NCBI GenBank assembly: GCA_026393775.1
Contig: JAPKZM010000134.1
Coordinates: 1 to 13,461 of the forward strand
Length of the DNA stretch: 13,461 nt
Source: Candidatus Aminicenantota bacterium
GTDB taxonomy: Bacteria; Acidobacteriota; Aminicenantia; UBA2199
Reading direction: 5' to 3'
Shown here: one piece after another, positions 1 to 6,385 of the stretch
How the letters are laid out: each line of letters starts with the position of its first letter
Numbering within the stretch: position 1 is the stretch's first letter
Position numbers and translations under genes: made by a program
The notes under the pieces: model-generated
The model's database searches: none
Told to the model about the DNA's origin: nothing
Seen by the model: the letters and a program-made list of their open reading frames with translations, nothing else

Positions 1-1090
1 ACCCGTTGAACTCCTTTTCATCATTGAAGATGGGTATCACTCGCGGTTTATAGAACCTTTCCTGGTTGTCGCTGAATTGCTGGATGATCTCATGTTTTTT
101 TTCACTGCTTGCTGAAGCTGGATTGGCATGGATCGTTCGGTAGATCTCTGCCAGCCAGGGATACGGCGCTTGCTCGATCGATGTATTGGGAACCAGGCTG
201 AAATTGCTGCGCGCTGCTGCCGTGGCAATCTCGATTATTCCTACTGCATCGACAATGGCAATGATCGCCGGCAGGTTTTTGAATGCCTCCTGTGTCGAGC
301 GTTGGATCCTGAGAAGCTTCATTTGATCGGAGCGCCGGAAAAGTCTCAGGCTGGCCACCATATCATTGAAAGCTTCGGAAAGCTGGCCGATCTCATCGCG
401 GGTATCCACCTTGATCACCAGGTTTAAATTTCCCTTGCGGATTTCCTGGGTGGAGGCGATGAAGCGCTTGATGGGTTCCAGGATCCAGTGGTTGCTGAAG
501 AGCATGAAAAGTAAAATGATCAGGGCTGACAGGCTCAAGAAAAAGTACATGTCGCGACGGGCCTCGGTTGCCTTGCGCCTGGCCTGGTTGTTGGCAGCAT
601 TCATGTTCTCCTGGTTCATCTGCAGGATCGACTCGGCCTTGGTTTTTATTTGCTTGAAGAGGGGAAAGAGGTTATCCAAATAAAATTGCCGCAGAGCCCC
701 TGGTCGAGAAGTCATGAACTTCGCAAGATCCGCACTATAGAGATTGAATAAGGATTTCAATTCAAAGGCTTGAGCGGATTCTTCAGGCAGGGTCAGGTTG
801 TTCAATTCGGTTGCCAGTGCGACCTTGAAGTGCTCGCGGTTGGCTTCGATCTCTTCGATTCCCTCTTTCACGAAATCGGCAAGAATGAACAGCAATCCGC
901 CGTCCATTCGTTCCAAGGCATCCTTCATCTGCTGGCAGGCAATGACGCTGCGATAGTTCTCCTTCAGTATCACGTCGATGGACTTGCCAAGCTGGTTGAA
1001 GCGATGAATGCTTTGCCAGGCGATCAGGGCCACGATCACCAGCAACATGGCAAACACCGCAGAAATTTTTTGCCGCAAAGTAAAATTCAT
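1..1090 (-). CDS. KinB-like membrane sensor histidine kinase, N-terminal part (runs off window)
   Basis: Open reading frame of 363 codons from ATG at 1090 to the window edge, with no stop. The protein has a short cytoplasmic start, a first membrane helix (about residues 9-25), a mostly helical extracytoplasmic region (about 30-178), a second helix (about 180-197), then a HAMP domain (about 198-250, with the motifs LEPIKRF and DEIGQLSEAFNDM) and the beginning of a PAS-like domain (NLPAIIAIVDA). The DHp and ATPase domains would lie beyond the left edge, so kinase activity is inferred from architecture and from the response regulator gene just upstream. The regulator-then-kinase order, and the two-helix/HAMP/PAS layout, match the AlgB-KinB pair of Pseudomonas. 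The start is supported by GGAG (minus strand, 1100-1097) six bases before the ATG. The signal sensed is unknown. Confidence 0.85.
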   Translation of the reverse strand, partial: MNFTLRQKISAVFAMLLVIVALIAWQSIHRFNQLGKSIDVILKENYRSVIACQQMKDALERMDGGLLFILADFVKEGIEEIEANREHFKVALATELNNLTLPEESAQAFELKSLFNLYSADLAKFMTSRPGALRQFYLDNLFPLFKQIKTKAESILQMNQENMNAANNQARRKATEARRDMYFFLSLSALIILLFMLFSNHWILEPIKRFIASTQEIRKGNLNLVIKVDTRDEIGQLSEAFNDMVASLRLFRRSDQMKLLRIQRSTQEAFKNLPAIIAIVDAVGIIEIATAAARSNFSLVPNTSIEQAPYPWLAEIYRTIHANPASASSEKKHEIIQQFSDNQERFYKPRVIPIFNDEKEFNG

Positions 1091-1112
1091 TTTCGACTCC
1101 AAAAAATTATAT

Positions 1113-1127
1113 GCAAGTATCTTGCCA
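1113..1127 (-). promoter_or_regulatory. Candidate sigma-54 (-24/-12) promoter of the sensor kinase gene
   Basis: The minus strand reads TGGCAAGATACTTGC, followed by AT. GG and GC are separated by exactly ten bases, as in the TGGCACG-N4-TTGC consensus; the main departure is A for C in CAC. The predicted transcript start is about 1101, leaving a leader of roughly 11 bases that just contains the GGAG ribosome site. The gene directly upstream encodes a sigma-54 activator, which makes the site more credible. Seen by eye; not tested. Confidence 0.6.
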
Positions 1128-1131
1128 AGTT

Positions 1132-1145
1132 CTGAAACGTTTCAG
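1132..1145. promoter_or_regulatory. Perfect 14-bp palindrome, candidate operator
   Basis: CTGAAACGTTTCAG is a perfect dyad lying five bases upstream of the -24 element of the candidate sigma-54 promoter. It has no T-run, so it does not look like a terminator. It could bind the Fis-type helix-turn-helix of the neighbouring response regulator or another dimeric regulator. It lies closer to the promoter than most activator sites for this sigma factor, so a repressing or unrelated role is also possible. Confidence 0.45.
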
Positions 1146-1249
1146 GAAGGGTTTTCTCGATATTTTTCTATGTTCTGAATTGAATTCTGCAAGAAAGGTT
1201 CATTTTGAGATTGCAATTTGCAAGGCCGGGCGTGTCAGGATACCGGGGA

Positions 1250-2617
1250 TCAGATGTTGTATTTTTTCCTTTTGCGCCAAAGGGTTGCCTGGTCAATGCC
1301 CAAGGTTTCCGCCGCCTGCTGCAGGGAGGATGTCGCCGCCAATATCCGGCGGATATGGAGTTCCTCGATGCGGTCCAGGGGAACGGCGTCTCCCAAGCGA
1401 GGGAGTTCCTCGCTTGCGCAGATCTTGTCCGGGAGGCATTCCCTGCCAACGATCTCCGCCTGGCAGAAAATGGTGATGCGCTCGATGGTATTGCGCAGTT
1501 CGCGCAGGTTTCCCGGCCAGTAGTATTTCCTGAGCGCCTCCAGCGCTTCCTCACTGAATCCCTTGAATGTCCGGTGGCTGTTGCGGCCGAAAAAGAGAAG
1601 CATGTTGCGAGCGATGTCTTCGATGTCCTCCTTTCGTTCACGCAAGGGCGGGATTTCGATTTCCACCACGTTCAGGCGGTAGAACAGGTCCTCCCTGAAC
1701 CTACCCTCGGCGACGGCCTTGCCCAGGTCGATGTTGGAGGCGGCGATAAGCCGCACATCGGCATTTCGGGTGACGGTCTCGCCGACCCGCTCGTATTTTT
1801 TCTCCTGGATGAAGCGCAGGAGCTTCGGCTGGATCGACAGGGGCAGGTCGCCGATCTCGTCCAGCAGGAGCGTGCCTTCCTGGCCCAGGGAGATGCGTCC
1901 GGGATAGTCCTTCATCGCTCCGGTGAAGGAGCCCTTGGCATGTCCGAATAGCTCGCTCTCCAGGAGTTCGGCCGACAGGGAGGGGCAGGAAACGCTCAGG
2001 AAAGGTTTGCTCGCTCTCGGGCTCCAGTCGTGAATGGCCTTGGCCAGGATGGTTTTTCCCGTGCCGCTTTCGCCTTTGAGAAGGATGTTGGCGCTGGCGG
2101 CGGCCGCTTCCCTGGCGGTGACTATGACCTTCTGCATGGTGGGGCTCTGAGTGGTGAGGTCGATCTCCGGGACGCTTGCCGTCAGGCTGGACTGGAGGTA
2201 TTCAATCTGCCGCTGCATGTCGCCGAGCTCGCTGATCTTGTCGATGACCATTTTGATTTGGGCCGGTGTGAATGGTTTGGGAATGTAGTCGGTCGCTCCC
2301 ATGCGGATCGCCTCGATGGCCGAGTCGATGGACGCATAGGCGGTGATGATTACGATTCTGGCCCGCGGCGAATGAAATTGCAGGAAGGGGATCAGCTCCA
2401 GCCCATTGCGCGTCCCCAGGCGCAGATCCAGAAAGGCCACGTCGAAGACGTCCTGTTTGATCTTATGGACGGCGTCATCGAAGTTGCTCACCGCCCGGAC
2501 GCGGCATCCTTCAATCTCAAGGCAGAGGGAGATCGTCTTGCGGATGTTGGCCTCGTCGTCGACGACCAGCACGCTCAAGCGGTTACGGCTCTTTTTCTCA
2601 TCTTTGACTGGGGCCAT
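1250..2617 (-). CDS. AlgB/NtrC-family sigma-54-dependent response regulator
   Basis: 455 residues, a complete three-domain activator. The receiver domain (about 14-130) has the acidic pair D20-D21, phosphoacceptor D64 in FLDLRLG, T92 and K114. The AAA+ domain (about 155-385) has Walker A GESGTGKT (182-189), the sigma-54 contact loop as GSFTGA (229-234, Ser for the usual Ala) and Walker B LLLDE with D253-E254. The C-terminal Fis-type helix-turn-helix (about 412-455) includes QAAETLGIDQATLWRKRK, very close to the C-terminus of Pseudomonas AlgB as I recall it. It should bind DNA and drive sigma-54 polymerase when phosphorylated, probably by the kinase encoded just downstream. The start at 2617 has AAGGA six bases upstream and a sigma-70-like promoter. 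A longer antisense frame over the same region is a shadow. Confidence 0.93.
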   Translation of the reverse strand: MAPVKDEKKSRNRLSVLVVDDEANIRKTISLCLEIEGCRVRAVSNFDDAVHKIKQDVFDVAFLDLRLGTRNGLELIPFLQFHSPRARIVIITAYASIDSAIEAIRMGATDYIPKPFTPAQIKMVIDKISELGDMQRQIEYLQSSLTASVPEIDLTTQSPTMQKVIVTAREAAAASANILLKGESGTGKTILAKAIHDWSPRASKPFLSVSCPSLSAELLESELFGHAKGSFTGAMKDYPGRISLGQEGTLLLDEIGDLPLSIQPKLLRFIQEKKYERVGETVTRNADVRLIAASNIDLGKAVAEGRFREDLFYRLNVVEIEIPPLRERKEDIEDIARNMLLFFGRNSHRTFKGFSEEALEALRKYYWPGNLRELRNTIERITIFCQAEIVGRECLPDKICASEELPRLGDAVPLDRIEELHIRRILAATSSLQQAAETLGIDQATLWRKRKKYNI

Positions 2618-2661
2618 ATCGGTCCTTCGTTAAGGGGCGGATTTCTTCCCCCCTCGGCACA

Positions 2662-2689
2662 ATTGTAGCCCGATTTTAGCATATGTCAA
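2662..2689 (-). promoter_or_regulatory. Sigma-70-type promoter for the response regulator
   Basis: The minus strand has TTGACA (2689-2684), a 16-base spacer and TACAAT (2667-2662). The predicted start is near 2655, giving a leader of about 38 bases before the ATG at 2617. The -35 box faces away from a second promoter on the plus strand with its -35 at 2714-2719. Confidence 0.65.
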
Positions 2690-2690
2690 T

Positions 2691-2710
2691 CACCTTGGGC
2701 CCTGAAGGTG
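2691..2710. promoter_or_regulatory. Inverted repeat between two divergent promoters, candidate shared operator
   Basis: CACCTT and AAGGTG are six-base arms separated by eight bases. The dyad centre (2700.5) lies within one base of the midpoint (2701.5) between the two back-to-back TTGACA boxes at 2684-2689 and 2714-2719. A dimeric regulator bound here would sit next to both -35 elements. The binding protein is not identified; the response regulator encoded next door is one candidate. Confidence 0.45.
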
Positions 2711-2713
2711 CGG

Positions 2714-2742
2714 TTGACATGGGTCAGCGGTTCCCTTATAAT
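2714..2742 (+). promoter_or_regulatory. Consensus sigma-70 promoter of the corrinoid methyltransferase operon
   Basis: TTGACA (2714-2719), 17-base spacer, TATAAT (2737-2742): a full match to the vegetative consensus. The predicted start is near 2749, giving a leader of about 70 bases before the ATG at 2820. I see no riboswitch-like structure in this leader, and it is too short for a cobalamin riboswitch. Confidence 0.8.
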
Positions 2743-2819
2743 TTTTGCGACCGTGACCAGCGGGCCCGATCCATACCCTTGTGGGCTGCGTTCACGCGAT
2801 CGTTCGAGGAGGCGAAGCC

Positions 2820-2994
2820 ATGGCCTTAAGACCGCAATTGAAACTGTTGAGCGACGAATTGCTGGCCCGGATCGTGAACGAAGCCCGCGACATTCTTTGC
2901 CGGCTAGGGACCAAAGTGCAGAATCCGCGGGTCCTTAAGCTCCTGGCCGAGCACGGCGCCAAGGTGGATTTCGCCAAGAGCCATGTCCTCTATA
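2820..2994 (+). pseudogene. 5' fragment of the MttB-family methyltransferase gene, out of frame with its body
   Basis: Starting at ATG 2820, which has a strong GAGGAGG (2806-2812) seven bases upstream, the frame encodes about 58 residues typical of the N-terminus of MttB-superfamily proteins, from MALRPQLKLLSDELL to LAEHGAKVDFAKSHVLYTER. Beyond about 2995 this frame stays open to 3482, but its product becomes Arg/Pro/Gly-rich and unlike the family. The recognisable continuation is in the next frame. The natural start of the operon is therefore here, and the gene is interrupted near 2995-3010. Confidence 0.75.
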
Positions 2995-4101
2995 CGGAGC
3001 GGTTGCTCCGGCCTGCCCCATATCGCCTCACAGAGCACGGCCTTCATCCCGGCCGACGTGGTCGAACGCGTTTCCGACAGCTATCGCCTCTTCCTGAGCC
3101 TGCTTTACGGCGAAAAACCCGTGGTGACCGGGACTTTCACCATCGAATCTTTCCAGGTGATGAAGGCCATGCAGCTGGTGGTGCGCGGGGGCGAAAAGGA
3201 ACTGCGCCAGAAGCCGCTTGCCATTTTTTCCTGCTGCCCGACTTCGCCTTTGAAGTGGAGCGAGATCACGTCGCAGAACGTGGTCGATTGCGCCGCCAGC
3301 GGCATCCCAGTGGAGTTCATCTCCATGCCCCTTTCGGGTTTCATGGCCCCGGTGACCCTGGTGGGCACGCTGGTTCAGCATACGGCCGAGACGCTGAGCG
3401 GCATCGTCATCAGCCAGTCCAGCCGTCCGGGCGCGCCGGTCCTGTACGGTGGATCGCCGGCCGTTTTCGACATACGCTATGAAACCACCCCGATGGGGGC
3501 GGTGGAGACGCAAATGATCGATTGCGCGACCAATGAGATCGGCAAGAATTTCGGCCTGCCCACCCAGGCTTATATTTCACTGAGCGACGCCAAACTGCTC
3601 GATGCCCAGGCCGGCCTGGAAACGGCCATGGGAGCCACCCTGGCCGCCCTGGCCGGGATCAACAACATTTCCGGGCCGGGCATGCTCGATTTTGAAAGCT
3701 GCCAGAGCCTGGAAAAACTGGTCCTGGACAACGAAATATGCGGCATGACCCTGCGCCTGGTTCATGGCATCGAGCCGCGCGAGGATTTCCCGGCCACGCC
3801 GATCTTCGAGGAACTCCTGCGCGACGGTCACCTTCTGATAGCGCCGCACACCCGCCGCCATTTGAAAGAAGAGCATTATTTCCCGGGCCCGGTCATCGAC
3901 CGGGCCAACCTCTCGCGCTGGCGCGAGGAGGGGAGCCTTAGCCTGGGGCAGCGGGCCCAGCGCGAGGTGGAGCGGCTGGTCGGCGCCTGGCAGCCTTCAC
4001 GTCTCGCCGCCGAGAGCAAGAAAGAGCTGGTGGCGCTGATGGAAAAGGAAGCGCGGCGCTGGGGCATGCAAAAACTCCCGTTGCGCCCGGTCGAAGCATG
4101 A
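2983..4101 (+). CDS. MttB-superfamily (trimethylamine/glycine-betaine type) methyltransferase, main body, N-terminally disrupted
   Basis: The 372-codon frame carries the bulk of an MttB-like corrinoid-dependent methyltransferase. From about residue 14 it matches my recollection of the family: QSTAFIPADV, YRLFLSLLYGEKPVVTGTF, CPTSPLKWSE, then NNISGPGMLDF and the C-terminal helices ending in KEEHYFPG and ERLVGAW. These enzymes move a methyl group from a tertiary or quaternary amine to a partner corrinoid protein. No in-frame amber codon occurs in the body, so it resembles the non-pyrrolysine (MtgB-like) branch. Family members are usually about 470-490 residues; joining the 5' fragment to this frame leaves a gap of roughly 70 residues plus a frame change. 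The ATG at 2983 has only a weak AAGAG before it and is unlikely to be the ancestral start. The stop overlaps the next gene by four bases (ATGA). The true substrate cannot be read from sequence. Confidence 0.8.
   Translation: MSSIRSGCSGLPHIASQSTAFIPADVVERVSDSYRLFLSLLYGEKPVVTGTFTIESFQVMKAMQLVVRGGEKELRQKPLAIFSCCPTSPLKWSEITSQNVVDCAASGIPVEFISMPLSGFMAPVTLVGTLVQHTAETLSGIVISQSSRPGAPVLYGGSPAVFDIRYETTPMGAVETQMIDCATNEIGKNFGLPTQAYISLSDAKLLDAQAGLETAMGATLAALAGINNISGPGMLDFESCQSLEKLVLDNEICGMTLRLVHGIEPREDFPATPIFEELLRDGHLLIAPHTRRHLKEEHYFPGPVIDRANLSRWREEGSLSLGQRAQREVERLVGAWQPSRLAAESKKELVALMEKEARRWGMQKLPLRPVEA
2995..3010. repeat. Short hairpin at the MttB frame break
   Basis: CGGAGC-GGTT-GCTCCG is a perfect six-base stem with a four-base loop. 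It lies exactly where the reading frame of the methyltransferase changes. Hairpins can promote replication slippage or cause assembly and read errors, so it is relevant to how the break arose. Confidence 0.55.
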
Positions 4102-4796
4102 TCGATTTTCCGCTGGCGCGTCTGCAGCCGCTGCCAGCCGCGGTATATGCCGCCCTTGGCCTGAAAAGCGGCGGCAGCCCCTCACCGCGCTCTGCCGCCC
4201 TGTTGCAGCGTGCTTTGGAACTGTTCCGCGAAAACAGCGAGCCCCGTGGCATCTGTGAGCCCGTCGCCGCCGGCGAATTTGCCGGCATCTATGCGGGCCG
4301 GGGGCAGAACGCTCCGGACACGCCGCTGACAGGGATATTTCAGCGCGCCGCCAGCCTGCACCTTTTCGCTTTCACCCTGGGGGCGCGGATCAGCCATGCG
4401 ATCGGGCTCTTGTTCGAGCATGACGATTTTGCACTGGGAGCGGTGCTGGACGCCGTGGCTTCGGTCGGCGCGGATAATGCAGGCCGCATCGCCGCAGAGT
4501 GGGCCGAGCGGCAGGTTGCGGCTGAAAACAGTGCTGCGGCGGATAGGGCGTTCCTCTACAGCCCCGGTTACTGCGGCTGGCACATCAGCGGCCAGGAAAA
4601 GCTTTTTGCCAGCCTGCGTCCGGAGCGGATCGGCATCAGCCTGAACACCAGTTTCCTGATGAATCCCCTGAAATCGATTTCCGGGGTTCTGGTGACCGGG
4701 ACGGCGGCTATCCACCGGTTTTCCACGGTGTACCCATTTTGCGACCAATGCAAAAGTCCGGCTTGCCGCGAAAGGGCAACGGCAAGGCCAGCCTAA
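4098..4796 (+). CDS. MetH activation-domain-like protein (corrinoid reactivation)
   Basis: 232 residues resembling the stand-alone form of the C-terminal activation domain of B12-dependent methionine synthase. The diagnostic stretch is YSPGYCGWHISGQEKLF from residue 154, corresponding to the AdoMet-binding segment of MetH, followed by PERIGISLNTSFLMNPLKSISG. In MetH this domain binds AdoMet and rescues oxidised cob(II)alamin by reductive methylation. Here it probably services the corrinoid protein encoded next, in the place RamA takes in many methylamine systems. The C-terminus ends in C215-x2-C218-x4-C223-R, a possible metal or Fe-S site not present in MetH itself. The start overlaps the methyltransferase stop by four bases, indicating translational coupling. 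The residues before about 140 are not recognised in detail. Confidence 0.8.
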   Translation: MIDFPLARLQPLPAAVYAALGLKSGGSPSPRSAALLQRALELFRENSEPRGICEPVAAGEFAGIYAGRGQNAPDTPLTGIFQRAASLHLFAFTLGARISHAIGLLFEHDDFALGAVLDAVASVGADNAGRIAAEWAERQVAAENSAAADRAFLYSPGYCGWHISGQEKLFASLRPERIGISLNTSFLMNPLKSISGVLVTGTAAIHRFSTVYPFCDQCKSPACRERATARPA

Positions 4797-4811
4797 AAAC
4801 GGAGGAGAGTA

Positions 4812-5453
4812 ATGAAAATTTTAAAACAGATCGCACAGTGCCTGGAGACCGGAGACGATGCCGCTGTTCCGCCATTGGTAAGCCAGGCATTGGCAGAGGG
4901 CCTCGTTCCCAAAACCATTCTGGACGAAGGCCTGATCGCCGGCATGAACACGGTGGGGGAAAGGTTCCGCATCCATGAAATCTTCCTGCCCGATGTTCTG
5001 ATGGCAGCCAGGGCCATGTACGCAGGAATGGACATACTGAAGCCGCTGCTCATCCGCTCGGGAATTTCCAGCCGCGGCCGGGTGGTGATCGGCTCGGTAC
5101 AGGGCGACCTGCACGATATCGGCAAGAACCTGGTCGGCATCATGCTCAAGGGCGCCGGCTTCGAGGTAATCGACCTGGGCAACGATGTCGGCGCCGAAAA
5201 ATTCGTGGCCGCGGCCAAGGACCATGGCGCGCTGGCCATCGGCATGTCGGCTCTGCTGACCACCACCATGCCGGTGATGAAGGAGGTCGTCGACCGGCTG
5301 AAGGCGGAGAAGCTTTCCGACCGCATCAAGACCATCATCGGCGGCGCGCCGGTTTCGAAAGGGTATGCCGACGAGATTGGCGCCGACGCCTACGGCTATG
5401 ATTGCGCCCAGGCGGTCGCCGGCGTGAAAAAGCTAGCTGAAGCGGTCGGCTGA
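4812..5453 (+). CDS. Corrinoid (methyl-carrier) protein, MttC/MtbC type
   Basis: 213 residues with the two-domain build of methyltransferase corrinoid proteins. A helical cap domain occupies about residues 1-85 (GERFRIHEIFLPDVLMAARAM is typical) and a Rossmann-like B12-binding domain about 88-213. The lower axial histidine motif D-x-H-x-x-G is D99-L-H101-D-I-G104 in GDLHDIGKNLV, and IIGGAPVS corresponds to the later GG motif. The protein would carry the methyl group between the MttB-type enzyme and the acceptor methyltransferase. It starts 15 bases after the previous stop with a strong GGAGGAG upstream, and its TGA is immediately followed by the next ATG. The strong ribosome site fits a need for more carrier than enzyme. 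Confidence 0.93.
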   Translation: MKILKQIAQCLETGDDAAVPPLVSQALAEGLVPKTILDEGLIAGMNTVGERFRIHEIFLPDVLMAARAMYAGMDILKPLLIRSGISSRGRVVIGSVQGDLHDIGKNLVGIMLKGAGFEVIDLGNDVGAEKFVAAAKDHGALAIGMSALLTTTMPVMKEVVDRLKAEKLSDRIKTIIGGAPVSKGYADEIGADAYGYDCAQAVAGVKKLAEAVG

Positions 5454-6365
5454 ATGGATCCCTTCCTTTCCCGGATCGGCCGCGGCCAGGTCCTGCTGGC
5501 CGACGGGGCGATTGGGTCCCTGCTCATGGCGCGCGGCCTGCCCAGGGGGGCGGCTCCGGAGAGCATCAACCTTTCCCATCCCGAGGTGCTGGAGGAGATC
5601 GCCCGGCTCTACCTGGACGCCGGGGCCGAGATCATCCAGACCAACACCTTTGGCGCCTCGCCGCTAAAACTGGCCGCATACGGCCTGGACGCCGAAACGG
5701 CCGCCATCAATGAAAATGCCGTGCGGGCGGTGAGGCGGGCGATCGGCGACAGGGCTTATCTTTCGGCCTCCTGCGGTCCATGCGGCAGGATGCTCAAGCC
5801 ATACGGCGACACCGATGGGGAAGCGGTGTTCGCTAGTTTTCGTTCGCAAATGAAAGCCCTGGTCAACGCCGGCGTTGACATGATTTGCATTGAAACCATG
5901 TCCGACCTGGGCGAAGCACGACTGGCCGTCGAGGCGGTGCGCAGTGTTGCCGCGGCCATCCCGCTAATGGCCACCATGACCTTTGAAGCCACGGCGCGGG
6001 GATTTTTCACCATCATGGGTGTCACCATCGAGAAGGCCTGCCGGGAGCTTGCAGCGGCCGGGGCCGATCTGGTCGGGTCCAATTGCGGCAACGGCAGCCG
6101 GCAGATGGTCGCCATTGCCGGGGAATTCAGAAACTTTACCGCGCTGCCGCTGCTGATCCAGGCCAACGCCGGGGTTCCCGAACTGCGCGCCGGCCTCGTG
6201 CACTATCCCGAGACCCCGGAATTCATGGCCGGGATGGTCGGTGAGCTGATCGCGGCCGGGGCGGCCGTGATCGGCGGCTGCTGCGGTACCACGCCTGACC
6301 ACACCCGGGCCATGCGCCGGGCAGTGGATGACGAGCGGCGCCGGCGCGGCGATTCGCCGATCTGA
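5454..6365 (+). CDS. Homocysteine S-methyltransferase family protein
   Basis: 303 residues, the length of the homocysteine-binding TIM barrel of MetH or BHMT. The N-terminus LLADGAIGSLLMARG, the NTFGAS motif, and the three zinc-binding cysteines C211 (GSNCGNG) and C276-C277 (GGCCGTTPDH) are all present, so it should be catalytically competent to methylate a thiol, most likely homocysteine to methionine. It lacks any folate-binding, cobalamin or activation domain; the latter two are supplied by the preceding genes. Its start abuts the stop of the corrinoid protein gene, so it is the last gene of a tightly packed operon. No pterin-binding methyltransferase (MtgA, MtqA or the MetH folate module) is present in the window. 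Mercaptan or selenocysteine methylation is an alternative. Confidence 0.9.
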   Translation: MDPFLSRIGRGQVLLADGAIGSLLMARGLPRGAAPESINLSHPEVLEEIARLYLDAGAEIIQTNTFGASPLKLAAYGLDAETAAINENAVRAVRRAIGDRAYLSASCGPCGRMLKPYGDTDGEAVFASFRSQMKALVNAGVDMICIETMSDLGEARLAVEAVRSVAAAIPLMATMTFEATARGFFTIMGVTIEKACRELAAAGADLVGSNCGNGSRQMVAIAGEFRNFTALPLLIQANAGVPELRAGLVHYPETPEFMAGMVGELIAAGAAVIGGCCGTTPDHTRAMRRAVDDERRRRGDSPI

Positions 6366-6385
6366 TCAGCGCTGGATCAGCCGGC
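6356..6385. terminator. Hairpin spanning two abutting stop codons, possible bidirectional transcription barrier
   Basis: The inner stem is CTGATC/GATCAG with a seven-base loop (6362-6380). After a small internal loop it extends by GCCG/CGGC (6356-6359 and 6382-6385). It covers the TGA of the homocysteine methyltransferase gene (6363-6365) and the opposing TGA of the DUF362 gene (6366-6368). There is no T-run on either side, so it is not a classic intrinsic terminator. Confidence 0.3.

Noticed and set aside
770..1135. 121-codon plus-strand frame over the kinase start and intergenic gap
   Set aside because: It is antisense to the kinase and overlaps its promoter; no family signal.
1168..1641. 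157-codon minus-strand frame extending past the regulator stop
   Set aside because: It is a shifted-frame shadow of the regulator's C-terminal half, with Arg/Ser-rich low-information sequence.
1205..1951. Open frame of 248 codons on the plus strand
   Set aside because: It is antisense to the sigma-54 response regulator, whose domains are complete; it has no ribosome site or recognisable motif.
2749..2819. Possible cobalamin or AdoMet riboswitch in the leader of the methyltransferase operon
   Set aside because: The leader is only about 70 bases and shows no B12-box or SAM-box pattern.
3010..3482. Continuation of the frame opened at 2820 as a genuine 221-residue protein
   Set aside because: After about residue 60 it turns into Arg/Gly/His/Pro-rich sequence unlike MttB, while the other frame carries clear family sequence over the same bases.
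2983..4101. Pyrrolysine-containing methyltransferase
   Set aside because: No in-frame TAG interrupts the body and no pyl genes are in the window, so it resembles the non-pyrrolysine branch.
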